From Sinomonas cellulolyticus (GTDB lineage Bacteria; Actinomycetota; Actinomycetes; Actinomycetales; Micrococcaceae), in NCBI RefSeq assembly GCF_014656475.1, contig NZ_BNCM01000004.1:248001-312000 (forward strand): a stretch of 64,000 nt of DNA, in the 5' to 3' direction. Shown piece by piece: positions 43,778-52,826 of this stretch. Each line of letters begins with the position of its first letter. Position 1 is the stretch's first letter. The notes under the pieces were generated by a model that made no database searches, was not told the DNA's origin, and saw only the letters and a list, made by a program, of their open reading frames with translations. Made by a program: the position numbers and the translations under genes.

Positions 43778-44926
43778 GTGCGAGTTCTGGCAGCCATGAG
43801 CGGGGGAGTAGATTCTGCCGTTGCGGCTGCCCGGGCTGTGGAGGCCGGGCACGACGTCGTCGGCGTCCACCTCGCCCTCAATCGCATGCCCGGAACCCTG
43901 CGCACCGGCTCCCGGGGCTGCTGCACCATCGAGGACTCGAACGACGCGTGGCGCGCGTGCGACAGGCTGGGGATCCCCTTCTACGTCTGGGACTTCTCCG
44001 AGCGTTTCAAGGCCGACGTGGTGGACGACTTCATCGCCGAATACGCCGCCGGCCGCACGCCCAACCCGTGCATGCGCTGCAACGAGCGGATCAAGTTCGC
44101 GGCCCTGCTCGAGAAGGCCCTCGCGCTCGGTTTCGATGCCGTCTGCACGGGCCACTACGCCAAGGTCGTCCGGGGTGCCGACGGCAGCCCGGAGCTGCAC
44201 CGTGCGGCCGACTGGGCCAAGGACCAGTCGTATGTGCTCGGCGTCCTCACGGCCGAGCAGCTCGAGCACTGCCTCTTCCCCCTCGCCGACACGCCCTCGA
44301 AGGCGGAGGTGCGGGCCGAGGCGGCGCGGCGCGGCCTGTCAGTGGCGGCGAAGCCGGACAGCCACGACATCTGCTTCATCTCCGACGGCGATACCCGCGG
44401 ATGGCTGGCCGAGCAGATCGAGATGGCGCCAGGCTACATCGTGGACGAGGCCGGCACGAAGGTGGGCGAGCACGGGGGGGCCAACGCGTTCACGGTGGGC
44501 CAGCGCAGGGGACTGCGCCTGGGGCGGCCGGCCCCCGACGGCAAGCCCCGGTTCGTGCTCGAGGTCCGGCCCAAGGACAACACCGTCGTGGTCGGCCCGG
44601 AACGGCTCCTGGCCGTGAGGGAGATCCGGGGCATCCGCGTCTCGTGGGCGGGACGCCCCCCGGCAGAGGCCACCGGTGAGCGGTGGGGCGAGGACTTCGC
44701 GTGCGACGCGCAGGTGCGCGCTCACGGCGACCCGGTGCCGGCCCGTGCTCGCCTCGAGGCCGGTCCCTCAGGCGCCCCGGCGGCGCACGACGCCGTGCTG
44801 GTCGTGACGCTCGACGCTCCCCTCCGCGGGGTCGCACCGGGCCAGACCGTGGTCCTGTACCAGGGGAGCCGGGTCCTCGGGCAGGCCACCATCGACGCGG
44901 CGCGCTCGCTGGACCGCGTCGCCTGA
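43778..44926 (+). CDS. mnmA: tRNA-specific 2-thiouridylase MnmA
   Basis: 382 residues. PP-loop [10 protein letters not shown] near the N terminus, [14 protein letters not shown] with the first catalytic cysteine Cys101, [23 protein letters not shown], the persulfide-forming Cys199 in [14 protein letters not shown], and [10 protein letters not shown]. Thiolates U34 of Lys, Glu and Gln tRNAs using sulfur relayed from a cysteine desulfurase, plausibly the one at 41205. GTG start in a leaderless arrangement. Confidence 0.97.
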   Translation: MRVLAAMSGGVDSAVAAARAVEAGHDVVGVHLALNRMPGTLRTGSRGCCTIEDSNDAWRACDRLGIPFYVWDFSERFKADVVDDFIAEYAAGRTPNPCMRCNERIKFAALLEKALALGFDAVCTGHYAKVVRGADGSPELHRAADWAKDQSYVLGVLTAEQLEHCLFPLADTPSKAEVRAEAARRGLSVAAKPDSHDICFISDGDTRGWLAEQIEMAPGYIVDEAGTKVGEHGGANAFTVGQRRGLRLGRPAPDGKPRFVLEVRPKDNTVVVGPERLLAVREIRGIRVSWAGRPPAEATGERWGEDFACDAQVRAHGDPVPARARLEAGPSGAPAAHDAVLVVTLDAPLRGVAPGQTVVLYQGSRVLGQATIDAARSLDRVA

Positions 44927-44998
44927 TCCTCCCTTCCCCGCCCAGCCCTTTCCTGCCATCATGGCCCCGGGTCTCGCTCCATTCGAGGGGAGGCGCAG

Positions 44999-46666
44999 AT
45001 GGCCTCAGACCAGATGCAGCCGGGCGTGGGGTATGGCGCCGAGCTCGTGGGCCTGTCGGTGCTCGCGGAGGGGCCGTTCACCGGCCGGCCGCCCTCGGTG
45101 GCCACGGTCCGCGTCCCTCTTGAGCGGGTGCGCAGCGGTCCTCTGGGCGCCAGGCTGGACGTCAGGGTCCGCCGCCCCGGGCAGGAGGAGGCGAGGCCTG
45201 TCTCGCTCTCGCTCGACGGTGCGCTGTGGGGCATCGATGACGTCCCTCCGTCCGAGGACCTCGAGGCGCTCCTCGCAGACAGCCGCTTCCTCGCCCAGCA
45301 CGTCTACGGCGTCGCCTCGGACACCCTCCAGGAGTTCGAGCGCACGATGGGACGGCGGCTTTCCTGGGCCAGCGGGCACCGGCTCCAGATCGACGCCTAC
45401 GCGCCCGTGGACTTCCGCGAGACGGGGTACGACCCCGTCTCCAAGGCCATCCGCTTCGGCCACCGTGCCGACCCCCGCGCCCCCCGGCACGTCCCGATGG
45501 CCCTGTACCGGGACCTCGTGGCCCACGAGGTCACCCACGCCATCCTCGACGGTTACCGCCCCCGCTGGGCGGACGCGAAGGCGCTCCTGGACGGATTCGC
45601 CCTCCACGAGGCGATCGCTGACCTCACGGCGATGCTCTCAGTGTTCTCGAGCGCCGGCCGCGTTGAGCAGATGCTCTCCGCCGCCGGCCCCAAGGCGGGC
45701 CGTGACATCGATGAGAAGATCCTCCGTTCCGGGCTGTTCGGGCTTGCGGACGGGCTCTTCTCGCGGGGCGCAGTCCGCCGCCCCCTCGACCGCTCGGTAC
45801 CGCTCGAATGGCAGCTCGATCCGGAGCCCCATGCGCGGGGAGAGGTCGTGGTCCAGGCCGTCCTCAACACGGTGCTCTCGCTGTGGAAGCAGCGCCTCGA
45901 CTACCCGGGCGGGAGGGCCAGCAGGTACCAGATCGCCGAGTCCGGGGCCAGGGTCGGGCAGCAGGTCCTGCGGATGGTGCTCCGTTCGCTCGCGTACCTG
46001 CCTCCGGTGGACCCGACCTGGACCGACCTGCTGCGCGCTATCCTCGCCTCCGATCTCGTGATGATGCCGGAGGATGCCCCTCCCCGCCCCGCGTTCGGTG
46101 CGGACGGGCACGCCAAGGGCTACCGGGAGACCCTGCGGGATGCCTTCTGGGACATCGACCTCTCCACCGACCCGGACGCCCGGCTCGACGGACTCGACAA
46201 CCTCGAGGGCCTGCGGTACCCCGTGCGGCTCTCTGCGCTTGCGTCCGACCCCGAGGAGGTCAACAGGTTCATCTGGGCGAATCCGCGCCTCATGCGCGCC
46301 ATGGACCTCGACGAGGAGGCCGGGGTCCGGGTGGAGCGGGTGCGTCCCACCGTCAGGGTCGCTCCGGATGGATTCGTGGTCTCCGAGATCTGCGCGTCCT
46401 TCGTCCAGGAGGTCACGCTGACCCGCCGCGAGGCCCGAGACCGGCTGGGCCTGCGCACGGAGGCCGAGTACATCACCGTGCGCGGCGGGGCGACGCTGCG
46501 GTTCGACGAGGGCGGCCGGCTGTGCTTCGCCGCACTCAAGCCGGTCATGGATGCCCAGCGCCAGAGGGAACGGGCCGAGACGGCTCACGCCGAGCGGGAG
46601 GCGGGCGGGGGCGCGCCCGCCGGGTTCCATACCTCGGGCGAGCGGGAGGACCCTGCGGGAAGCTGA
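44999..46666 (+). CDS. Thermolysin-like gluzincin metalloprotease (uncharacterised)
   Basis: 555 residues. Zinc site VAHEVTHAILDGY (His176, Glu177, His180) followed by HEAIADLTAML, whose Glu204 matches the third ligand of gluzincins (compare NEAISD in thermolysin). The N-terminal ~85 residues (TVRVPLERVRSGPLGARLDV) and the ~250 residues after the catalytic core are unassigned. No signal peptide or membrane segment is visible, so it is probably cytosolic, unlike secreted thermolysins. A strong GAGGGGAGG Shine-Dalgarno precedes ATG 44999. Converges on the metacaspase gene, 26 bp apart. Confidence 0.8.
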   Translation: MASDQMQPGVGYGAELVGLSVLAEGPFTGRPPSVATVRVPLERVRSGPLGARLDVRVRRPGQEEARPVSLSLDGALWGIDDVPPSEDLEALLADSRFLAQHVYGVASDTLQEFERTMGRRLSWASGHRLQIDAYAPVDFRETGYDPVSKAIRFGHRADPRAPRHVPMALYRDLVAHEVTHAILDGYRPRWADAKALLDGFALHEAIADLTAMLSVFSSAGRVEQMLSAAGPKAGRDIDEKILRSGLFGLADGLFSRGAVRRPLDRSVPLEWQLDPEPHARGEVVVQAVLNTVLSLWKQRLDYPGGRASRYQIAESGARVGQQVLRMVLRSLAYLPPVDPTWTDLLRAILASDLVMMPEDAPPRPAFGADGHAKGYRETLRDAFWDIDLSTDPDARLDGLDNLEGLRYPVRLSALASDPEEVNRFIWANPRLMRAMDLDEEAGVRVERVRPTVRVAPDGFVVSEICASFVQEVTLTRREARDRLGLRTEAEYITVRGGATLRFDEGGRLCFAALKPVMDAQRQRERAETAHAEREAGGGAPAGFHTSGEREDPAGS

Positions 46667-46692
46667 GGGGCGGCCGGCTCGGAGCACCCAGC

Positions 46693-47520
46693 TCAGTGGC
46701 CCCACACCGCGAGGCGCTGGGCGGCCGTTCCCTCCAGCTGCGCCCGCTGCTCGAAGCGGGCAGCCCTCAGCGAGGCCGTGACGATCTGATGCGTCTGTGC
46801 GCGCGAGACCTCTGGCTGGGCGGCGAGCGCGTCGAGCAGGAAGTGGGTGAAGGCTCCGTTGTAGCGGCCGTTGAAGGGCGAGTCTGCGGCGCTCTGGTCT
46901 GCCCGGCAGGCTGCGAAGAGGACTGGTCCGGGACCCGCGGCGACGAGATCGCGGAACCCCCTTCGCGCCGTGGGCGCCAGTGAGTTCGGGTCGGCCGCCG
47001 CAGGCGGGGCCAGGAACCGGGCTCGGGCGTCAGGATGGCGCGGGAACGCCCGGAGTCCGGTACCGCTGTGGCAGGTGTCCAGCACCACGTCTGCGGGCAC
47101 CTCGGCGGGCACCCGGGAGAAGAGCGCGTGCAGTTCGTCGTCGACGATCACGCTGTTGCGGTCCCAGGCTTCGCCCGCCACGGCGATGTCGTAGGCGGCC
47201 AGGGCCTCGTCCATCCGATCGGCCTCGTCCGGATCCTCGGCGTCGTCGGGGATCTGCGTGCCATGGGTCGAGAACGTGACCACGAGCCTCTCGAGGGCGC
47301 CGGCCGCCGCGCGATCGACCATGTCGGCCAGCACGGCCAGCACCGCCGACTTCGTGGCGGCCGCGTCCGTCAGGATGGTCACCTCGGAGGCGGCGAAGCC
47401 GAAGCGTCCGGTGAGGACGGACGCGACGTCCGTGGCGTCGTTGACGCACCCGGCCAGCCAGTCCTCCTCGGGCAGCCGGGCGAAGCGGTTGATCCCCACA
47501 CACAGGGCTGCCCGAGCCAT
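46693..47520 (-). CDS. Stand-alone caspase-like protease (peptidase C14, metacaspase type)
   Basis: 275 residues, essentially one caspase domain. ALCVGINRFARLPE and GCVNDATDVASVL open the p20-like part; the catalytic dyad is His86 in FSTHGTQIPDD and Cys150 in VVLDTCHSGTG. The acidic stretch after the His (DDAEDPDEADRMDEALAAYD) is the metacaspase feature linked to cleavage after Arg/Lys. GPVLFAACRADQSA and GAFTHFLLDAL belong to the p10-like part. No signal peptide, membrane segment or extra effector domain. Prokaryotic members appear in stress, death and defence settings; none of these is demonstrated here. Shine-Dalgarno AAAGAGGA. Confidence 0.9.
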   Translation of the reverse strand: MARAALCVGINRFARLPEEDWLAGCVNDATDVASVLTGRFGFAASEVTILTDAAATKSAVLAVLADMVDRAAAGALERLVVTFSTHGTQIPDDAEDPDEADRMDEALAAYDIAVAGEAWDRNSVIVDDELHALFSRVPAEVPADVVLDTCHSGTGLRAFPRHPDARARFLAPPAAADPNSLAPTARRGFRDLVAAGPGPVLFAACRADQSAADSPFNGRYNGAFTHFLLDALAAQPEVSRAQTHQIVTASLRAARFEQRAQLEGTAAQRLAVWGH

Positions 47521-47657
47521 GGCGTCCTCTTTCCGGGCCCAGCTCCCTGAGCAACAGGGTAGGCCCTCGTTTGCCTGCCGTACACCGCCCGGACGTCAAG
47601 CGGGAACCCGGCGCCCCTAGCCTGCCCATGTCCCGCCCCGTCCACTGAAGGAGAACC

Positions 47658-48737
47658 ATGCCCTTCCCCTCCGCCATGGCGCGCGCACGCGCGGCAGCGG
47701 CCGCCGTCGTCCTCGCATCCCTCCCCGTCGCCGCAGTCGCCGGGACGGCAGCCGCGGCACCGCCGCCGGCAGCCGACGCGAAGCCTGCCTTCAGCTTCGC
47801 CGTCATCGGTGACACGCCCTACGGCGCGGCCGCCGGTGCTGCCTTCCCCCAGCAGGTGGCCCAGCTCAATGCCGATTCCTCGCTCGACTTCGTGGTCCAC
47901 GTAGGCGACATCAAGAACGGCTCGAGCAAGTGCACAGACGACTACTTCGCCCAGATCCGCGCCGACTTCGACGCCTTCAGGCACCCGCTCGTCTACACGC
48001 CGGGGGACAACGAGTGGACCGACTGCCACCGCACCAACAACGGCGCGTACAACCCCCTTGAGCGGCTGGCGAAGATCCGCGAGGTCTTCTTCAACGACCC
48101 GGGGACCACGCTCGGCGCGACCATGCCGGTGAAGAGCCAGGATGCCCAGGGCATCCCGGAGAACGTGGCGTTCGGCAGGAACAGGATCTCGTTCGCCGCC
48201 ATCAATGTGCCCGGCAGCAACAACGCCTCGCAGCCGTGGACCGGCCTCGGCGAGACAGCCGAGACCCCCGAGCAGGCCGCCGAGGTCAAGCACCGCACCG
48301 ACGCCGACATCGCCGAGGTCAAGCAGGCGTTCGCGCAGGCCAAGCAGCGGCAGGACCGCGCCGTGGTCATCTTCCAGCAGGCCGACATGTTCGACCCGAC
48401 CTACACGCCCGCCTGGAACGACATCAGCGCGTTCACGCCGCTGGTGCAGGCACTCGTCACGGAGTCCAACGCGTTCGACGGCCCGGTCTACCTGTTCAAC
48501 GGGGACAGCCACGTCTACAACGCCGACCGGCCGCTGTCCGCCGGTTCGCACTGGCTCGCCCGCTACGGCGTCGCCGGAGCCGCCGACAACCTGACCCGCA
48601 TCACCGTCGACGGGTCCGGGGCGGCGACCGACTACCTCAAGGTGGACGTGGCCGCGAACGGTGCCGCGCGCACCGAGGACAAGCCCGCGGGCCCACAGGT
48701 GCTGAGCTGGCAGCGGGTCCCCTTCACGGTGAAGTAG
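47658..48737 (+). CDS. Secreted calcineurin-like metallophosphoesterase
   Basis: 359 residues. A clear signal peptide (AAAAVVLASLPVAAVAG, cleavage near AAAAPPP). Metallophosphoesterase motifs: FAVIGDTPYG, VVHVGDIKNGSS, YTPGDNEWTDCH, and a late GDSHVYNAD. Such proteins hydrolyse phosphoesters with a two-metal centre; the substrate is unknown. Shine-Dalgarno GAAGGAGAA precedes ATG. Divergent from the metacaspase gene with a 137-bp gap. Followed by a hairpin. Confidence 0.88.
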   Translation: MPFPSAMARARAAAAAVVLASLPVAAVAGTAAAAPPPAADAKPAFSFAVIGDTPYGAAAGAAFPQQVAQLNADSSLDFVVHVGDIKNGSSKCTDDYFAQIRADFDAFRHPLVYTPGDNEWTDCHRTNNGAYNPLERLAKIREVFFNDPGTTLGATMPVKSQDAQGIPENVAFGRNRISFAAINVPGSNNASQPWTGLGETAETPEQAAEVKHRTDADIAEVKQAFAQAKQRQDRAVVIFQQADMFDPTYTPAWNDISAFTPLVQALVTESNAFDGPVYLFNGDSHVYNADRPLSAGSHWLARYGVAGAADNLTRITVDGSGAATDYLKVDVAANGAARTEDKPAGPQVLSWQRVPFTVK

Positions 48738-48777
48738 CCGCTGCGAAGGGGCTCCCGTGAAGTAGCACGAGGCAGGC

Positions 48778-48815
48778 GCGGACGACGGCGCGCGGGGTGT
48801 GGCGCCGTCGTCCGC
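48778..48815 (+). terminator. Hairpin after the phosphoesterase gene (CGTCGT-core family)
   Basis: A 14-bp perfect stem GCGGACGACGGCGC (48778-48791) with its complement at 48802-48815 and a 10-nt loop; an outer GGCAGG/CCTGCC can add six pairs. It shares the ACGACGGCGC core with 34540-34590 and, in opposite arm order, 4309-4349. Confidence 0.7.
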
Positions 48816-48856
48816 GGTCCCTGCCCCGCACGCGAAGGTCACCGTTAGGTCTCGAT

Positions 48857-48899
48857 GATTCAAAGAAGTCCTTCACTTCACTGAAACAGTGATTGAATC
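48857..48899. promoter_or_regulatory. Nested inverted repeats upstream of the peptide ABC operon
   Basis: Outer arms GATTCAA (48857-48863) and TTGAATC (48893-48899) enclose a palindrome TCACTG-AAA-CAGTGA (48878-48892), 86 bp before the binding-protein start. AT-rich relative to surroundings; a candidate operator. Confidence 0.45.
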
Positions 48900-48984
48900 G
48901 GGTCACCAGACTGTGCGCTGAGTCACGTTCGGCGTGCCCGAATGTGCGAGCGCGCAGCCACGACTCGACAAGAGAAGGTCATTG

Positions 48985-50619
48985 ATGGCTAAGACCAGAA
49001 CAGCCGTGCGGAGCGCCATCGCGCTCGCCGGCGTCTCCCTGCTCGCGCTGACGGCTTGCACCGGGCCGTCCGGGGGCACGTCTTCGGGCAACTCCGCTGC
49101 CGCCAGCGGCCCCATCACCGTCGGCACCACCGACAAGGTCACGTTCCTCGACCCCGCGGGCTCGTATGACAACGGCTCGTTCATGGTCATGAACCAGATC
49201 TACCCATTCCTCCTGAACTCCAAGCCGGGCAGCGCGGAGCCGCAGCCCGACATCGCGACGTCGGCCTCCTTCACGTCCCCCACGGAGTACACGGTCAAGC
49301 TCAAGAGCGGGCTCAAGTGGGCCAACGGGGATACCCTCGACTCCGCTGACGTGAAGTTCTCGTTCGACCGGCAGGTCAAGATCAATGATCCGAACGGCCC
49401 CGCATCGCTGCTCGAGAACCTCGCGAGCGTGGACGCCCCGGATCCCTCGACCGTGGTCTTCCACCTCAAGCAGGGCAATGACCAGACGTTCCCGCAGGTG
49501 CTCACCGGGCCGGTCGGCCCCATCGTGGACCACAAGGTGTTCCCCGCGGACAAGGTCATGAACGACGAGGACATCGTCTCGAAGAAGGCCTTCGCGGGCC
49601 CCTACACGATCTCTTCCTACCAGAAGAACCAGCTCGTCTCGTTCAAGGCCAACTCCGACTACCAGGGCCTCCTCGGCAAGCCCGCAACGGACACGGTCAA
49701 CCTCAAGTACTACTCGGACTCGAACAACCTCAAGCTCGACGTCCAGCAGGGGAACATCGACGTCGCTTGGCGCTCTCTGGCTGCCACGGACGTGGACAGC
49801 CTCTCCAAGGACTCGAAGGTCGCGGTCCACAAGGGCCCCGGCGGGGAGATCCGCTACATCGTGTTCAACTTCGACACGATGCCGTATGGAGCCAAGGCCC
49901 CCGACGCCGATCCCGCCAAGTCGCTCGCCGTCCGGCAGGCCATGGCCGATCTCGTGGACCGCGAGGCGATCGCGAGCCAGGTCTACAAGGGCACCTACAC
50001 GCCGCTGTACTCGTACGTTCCGGACGGCTTCCTCGGTGCTGCCACCCCGCTCAAGGCGATGTACGGCGACGGCAACGGCAAGCCCAGCGCAGACAAGGCC
50101 AAGAAGGCGCTCACCGACGCCGGCATCACGACTCCGGTGACGCTGAACCTGCAGTACAACCCGGACCACTACGGCAAGTCCTCAGGCGACGAGTACGCCC
50201 TCGTCAAGCAGCAGCTCGAGGCCGGCGGCCTGTTCAAGGTGAACCTGCAGTCCACCGAGTGGGTGACCTACTCCAAGGACCGCACCAAGGACGTGTACCC
50301 GATGTACCAGCTCGGATGGTTCCCTGACTTCTCCGACTCGGACAACTACCTCACGCCGTTCTTCACCGCGAACAACTTCCTCAAGAACCACTACTCGAAC
50401 AAGACCGTCCAGGACCTCATCTCCAAGGAGGCCACGAACCCGGACAAGAACTCCCGGGCCCAGCAGATCGGCCAGATCCAGGACGACGTGGCGAAGGACC
50501 TCTCGACCCTGCCGCTCCTGCAGGGCGCGCAGGTCGCCGTGGCCGGAACGTCGGTCAAGGGCGTCGACTCCACGCTCGACCCGTCGTTCAAGTTCCGTCT
50601 CGGCGTGCTGAGCAAGTAA
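48985..50619 (+). CDS. Peptide/nickel-type ABC transporter substrate-binding lipoprotein
   Basis: 544 residues. Lipobox LLALTAC with Cys25. SBP_bac_5 family (DppA/OppA-like): VKLKSGLKWANGDTLDSADVKFSFDR, QGNIDVAWRSLAATDV, VRQAMADLVDREAIASQVYKG. Captures a peptide or similar solute for the permeases encoded downstream. ATG 48985 is chosen because the signal peptide begins there; in-frame sequence upstream has none. First gene of the operon, with a strong hairpin after it. Confidence 0.94.
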   Translation: MAKTRTAVRSAIALAGVSLLALTACTGPSGGTSSGNSAAASGPITVGTTDKVTFLDPAGSYDNGSFMVMNQIYPFLLNSKPGSAEPQPDIATSASFTSPTEYTVKLKSGLKWANGDTLDSADVKFSFDRQVKINDPNGPASLLENLASVDAPDPSTVVFHLKQGNDQTFPQVLTGPVGPIVDHKVFPADKVMNDEDIVSKKAFAGPYTISSYQKNQLVSFKANSDYQGLLGKPATDTVNLKYYSDSNNLKLDVQQGNIDVAWRSLAATDVDSLSKDSKVAVHKGPGGEIRYIVFNFDTMPYGAKAPDADPAKSLAVRQAMADLVDREAIASQVYKGTYTPLYSYVPDGFLGAATPLKAMYGDGNGKPSADKAKKALTDAGITTPVTLNLQYNPDHYGKSSGDEYALVKQQLEAGGLFKVNLQSTEWVTYSKDRTKDVYPMYQLGWFPDFSDSDNYLTPFFTANNFLKNHYSNKTVQDLISKEATNPDKNSRAQQIGQIQDDVAKDLSTLPLLQGAQVAVAGTSVKGVDSTLDPSFKFRLGVLSK

Positions 50620-50641
50620 GAGAATTCGCGACTAGCAAGAC

Positions 50642-50684
50642 CAGTGCAGCGGCGGGATGCTTGGTGCATCCCGCCGCTGCACTG
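50642..50684 (+). repeat. 19-bp perfect hairpin inside the peptide ABC operon
   Basis: Arms 50642-50660 and 50666-50684 pair perfectly with a 5-nt loop, in the 78-bp gap between the binding-protein and first permease genes. Such structures protect the upstream mRNA and/or partly terminate, making binding protein more abundant than permease. Confidence 0.85.
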
Positions 50685-50697
50685 CGAGAGAGACCCC

Positions 50698-51789
50698 ATG
50701 ACTGCATTCACAGAAGCACCCCCAGAAGCCGCGGGTGCCCCAGAGCCTGTCGCCAAGACCAAGGGCGGCGGCGGACTGCTGACCTATCTCGTGATCCGCT
50801 TCCTGCTGATCATCCCCACCATCCTCATCCTCGTCACGATGGTCTTCTTCCTCATGAGGATCACGGGAGACCCCATCACGGCCGCGCTCGGCGGACGCCT
50901 GCCCGCGGACCAGCTCCAGATCCGCATCCACGAGGCCGGCTACGACCGCCCTATCCTGATCCAGTACTTCGAGTACCTCGGCCAGCTGGTCACCGGCAAC
51001 TTCGGCCGGACCATCTCCGACAACCGGGCCGTGACCGACATGCTCACGACCTTCGGCTCCGCCACGCTCGAGCTGGCGGTCAACGCCGTCGTCGTGGCGC
51101 TCATCGTCGGCATCCCCCTCGGCATGGTCGCCGCGCACCGCCGGGACAAGTCGTCCGACGCCGTGCTGCGCGTCCTCGCGATCCTGTTCTACGCCACGCC
51201 CGTCTTCTTCGCCGGCCTCCTGCTCAAGCTGGTCTTCGGCGTGTGGCTCGCTTGGACGCCCATCGCAGGGCGCGCCACGACGACCACCGAACTCGCGCTC
51301 ACGCAGCTCTCTGCCCCGACCGGGATCTACTGGCTCGATGCGCTCCGCAGCGGCAACATGGCCGCGTTCTGGGATGTCGAGCAGCACGCGGTCCTCCCGG
51401 CTATCGCCCTCGGACTGCTCACGGCCGGTGTCTTCCTCCGTCTGGTGCGGACCAACCTCATCGGCACCCTCGGCAAGGACTACGTCGAGGCCGGCCGATC
51501 CCGCGGTGTGAGCGAGTTCCGGCTCGTGACGAAGCACGCGTACAAGCCCGCGCTCATCCCGATCATCACCGTGATGGGGCTGCAGATCGCGCTCCTGCTC
51601 GGCGGCGCGGTCCTGACCGAGACGACGTTCGAGTGGAAGGGGCTCGGCTTCCAGCTGGCGCAGTACCTCACCGCCCGGGACTTCGTCGCCGTGCAGGGCA
51701 TCGTGGTGCTCCTGGCCGTGATCGTCGCCATCACGAACTTCATCGTGGATGTCATCGCTGCCCTCATCGACCCGAGAGTGAGGTACTGA
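50698..51789 (+). CDS. Peptide-type ABC transporter permease (DppB-like)
   Basis: 363 residues. LLTYLVIRFLLIIPTILILV is the first membrane segment; the GxxGRDP-like region and GNFGRTISDNRAV, GIPLGMVAAHRRD, and the EAA loop VEAGRSRGVSEFRLVTKHAYK mark the DppB/OppB family, about six segments. ATG 50698 follows GAGAGAGA. Its stop overlaps the next permease ATG (TGATG). Confidence 0.94.
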   Translation: MTAFTEAPPEAAGAPEPVAKTKGGGGLLTYLVIRFLLIIPTILILVTMVFFLMRITGDPITAALGGRLPADQLQIRIHEAGYDRPILIQYFEYLGQLVTGNFGRTISDNRAVTDMLTTFGSATLELAVNAVVVALIVGIPLGMVAAHRRDKSSDAVLRVLAILFYATPVFFAGLLLKLVFGVWLAWTPIAGRATTTTELALTQLSAPTGIYWLDALRSGNMAAFWDVEQHAVLPAIALGLLTAGVFLRLVRTNLIGTLGKDYVEAGRSRGVSEFRLVTKHAYKPALIPIITVMGLQIALLLGGAVLTETTFEWKGLGFQLAQYLTARDFVAVQGIVVLLAVIVAITNFIVDVIAALIDPRVRY

Positions 51790-52826
51790 TGCCAGCCACC
51801 GTCCCCACACGCCCTTCCGGACCCGCCGTGCAGATCGAACGCAAGGATCCGCTCTGGACCAAGATCCCTGTGCTCGCGCAAGTGCGCATGAGCGTCGGAG
51901 TCCAGCGCACCATGCTCATCTCCGGCCTGATCCTCACGGGGATCTTCGTGGTGTCCGCGCTCTTCGCGCCCCTCATCGCCCCCTACGGCTTCTCCCAGCT
52001 CGCCGGCGCCAACGGGAACTTCCCCACTCAGGACCCGCCGAGCTCCGCCCACATCTGGGGCACGACCGTCGGCGGCTACGACGTGTTCTCCCGCGTCGTG
52101 TGGGGGACGCAGACCGCGATCCTGGTCATCATCGTCGCCGTGATCCTCTCGATCTTCGCGGGCGTCGCCCTCGGCCTCGTGTCCGGATACCTCGGCGGAT
52201 GGCTCGACAGGGTCCTCGTGGTCGTCGCCGACGCCGTGTACGCCTTCCCGTCGCTGCTGGTGGCCATCGTGATGTCGATCGTCATCAGCCACGGCCAGTC
52301 CAGCCTCTGGGGCGGCATCATGGCCGCCGCCATCTCGATCACCGTCGTGTTCATCCCGCAGTACTTCCGCGTGGTGCGGGCGGAGGCGATCCGCCTCAAG
52401 GCCGAGCCGTTCGTGGAGTCGGCCAAGGTCATCGGAGCGTCGAGCTGGCGCATCATGGCCAGGCACGTGTTCCGCAACGCGACCCGCAGCATTCCGCTCA
52501 TCTTCACGCTCAACGCCTCCGAGGCGATCCTGACCCTCGCGGGCCTGGGCTTCCTCGGCTTCGGCATTGAGCCGACGGGGGCCGCCGAGTGGGGCTACGA
52601 CCTCAACAAGGCGCTCAGCGATGTCACCGCAGGCATCTGGTGGACGGGGGTCTTCCCCGGCCTGGCGATCGTCCTGACGGTCCTGGGCCTCACCCTCGTC
52701 GGCGAGAGCATGAACGACCTCGCGGACGCGAGGATCCGCACCCGCGGGAAGAAGAAGAGCGCTGCCAAGGGCCCCGAGGGTGCCGCGGGCGCTGCCACCC
52801 CGAGCACGGAAGGGGGTGCCGCATGA
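51789..52826 (+). CDS. Peptide-type ABC transporter permease (DppC-like)
   Basis: 345 residues. N-terminal membrane segment TMLISGLILTGIFVVSALFAPLIAPY, WGTTVGGYDVFSRVVWGTQ (the GxDxxGRDxxSR-type family motif), SGYLGGWLDRVLVVVADAVYAFPSLLVAIV, EAA loop VESAKVIGASSWRIMARHVF. Partner of the preceding permease. The C-terminal ~25 residues are a charged/Ala-rich tail. ATG 51789 and 52823 overlaps indicate tight coupling. Confidence 0.94.
   Translation: MPATVPTRPSGPAVQIERKDPLWTKIPVLAQVRMSVGVQRTMLISGLILTGIFVVSALFAPLIAPYGFSQLAGANGNFPTQDPPSSAHIWGTTVGGYDVFSRVVWGTQTAILVIIVAVILSIFAGVALGLVSGYLGGWLDRVLVVVADAVYAFPSLLVAIVMSIVISHGQSSLWGGIMAAAISITVVFIPQYFRVVRAEAIRLKAEPFVESAKVIGASSWRIMARHVFRNATRSIPLIFTLNASEAILTLAGLGFLGFGIEPTGAAEWGYDLNKALSDVTAGIWWTGVFPGLAIVLTVLGLTLVGESMNDLADARIRTRGKKKSAAKGPEGAAGAATPSTEGGAA

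Noticed and set aside
46693..48737. Caspase, phosphoesterase and zincin as a horizontally acquired defence island
   Set aside because: No integrase, transposon, tRNA junction or compositional break is visible here; GC content matches neighbours. The functional pairing is kept as a finding but island status is not supported.
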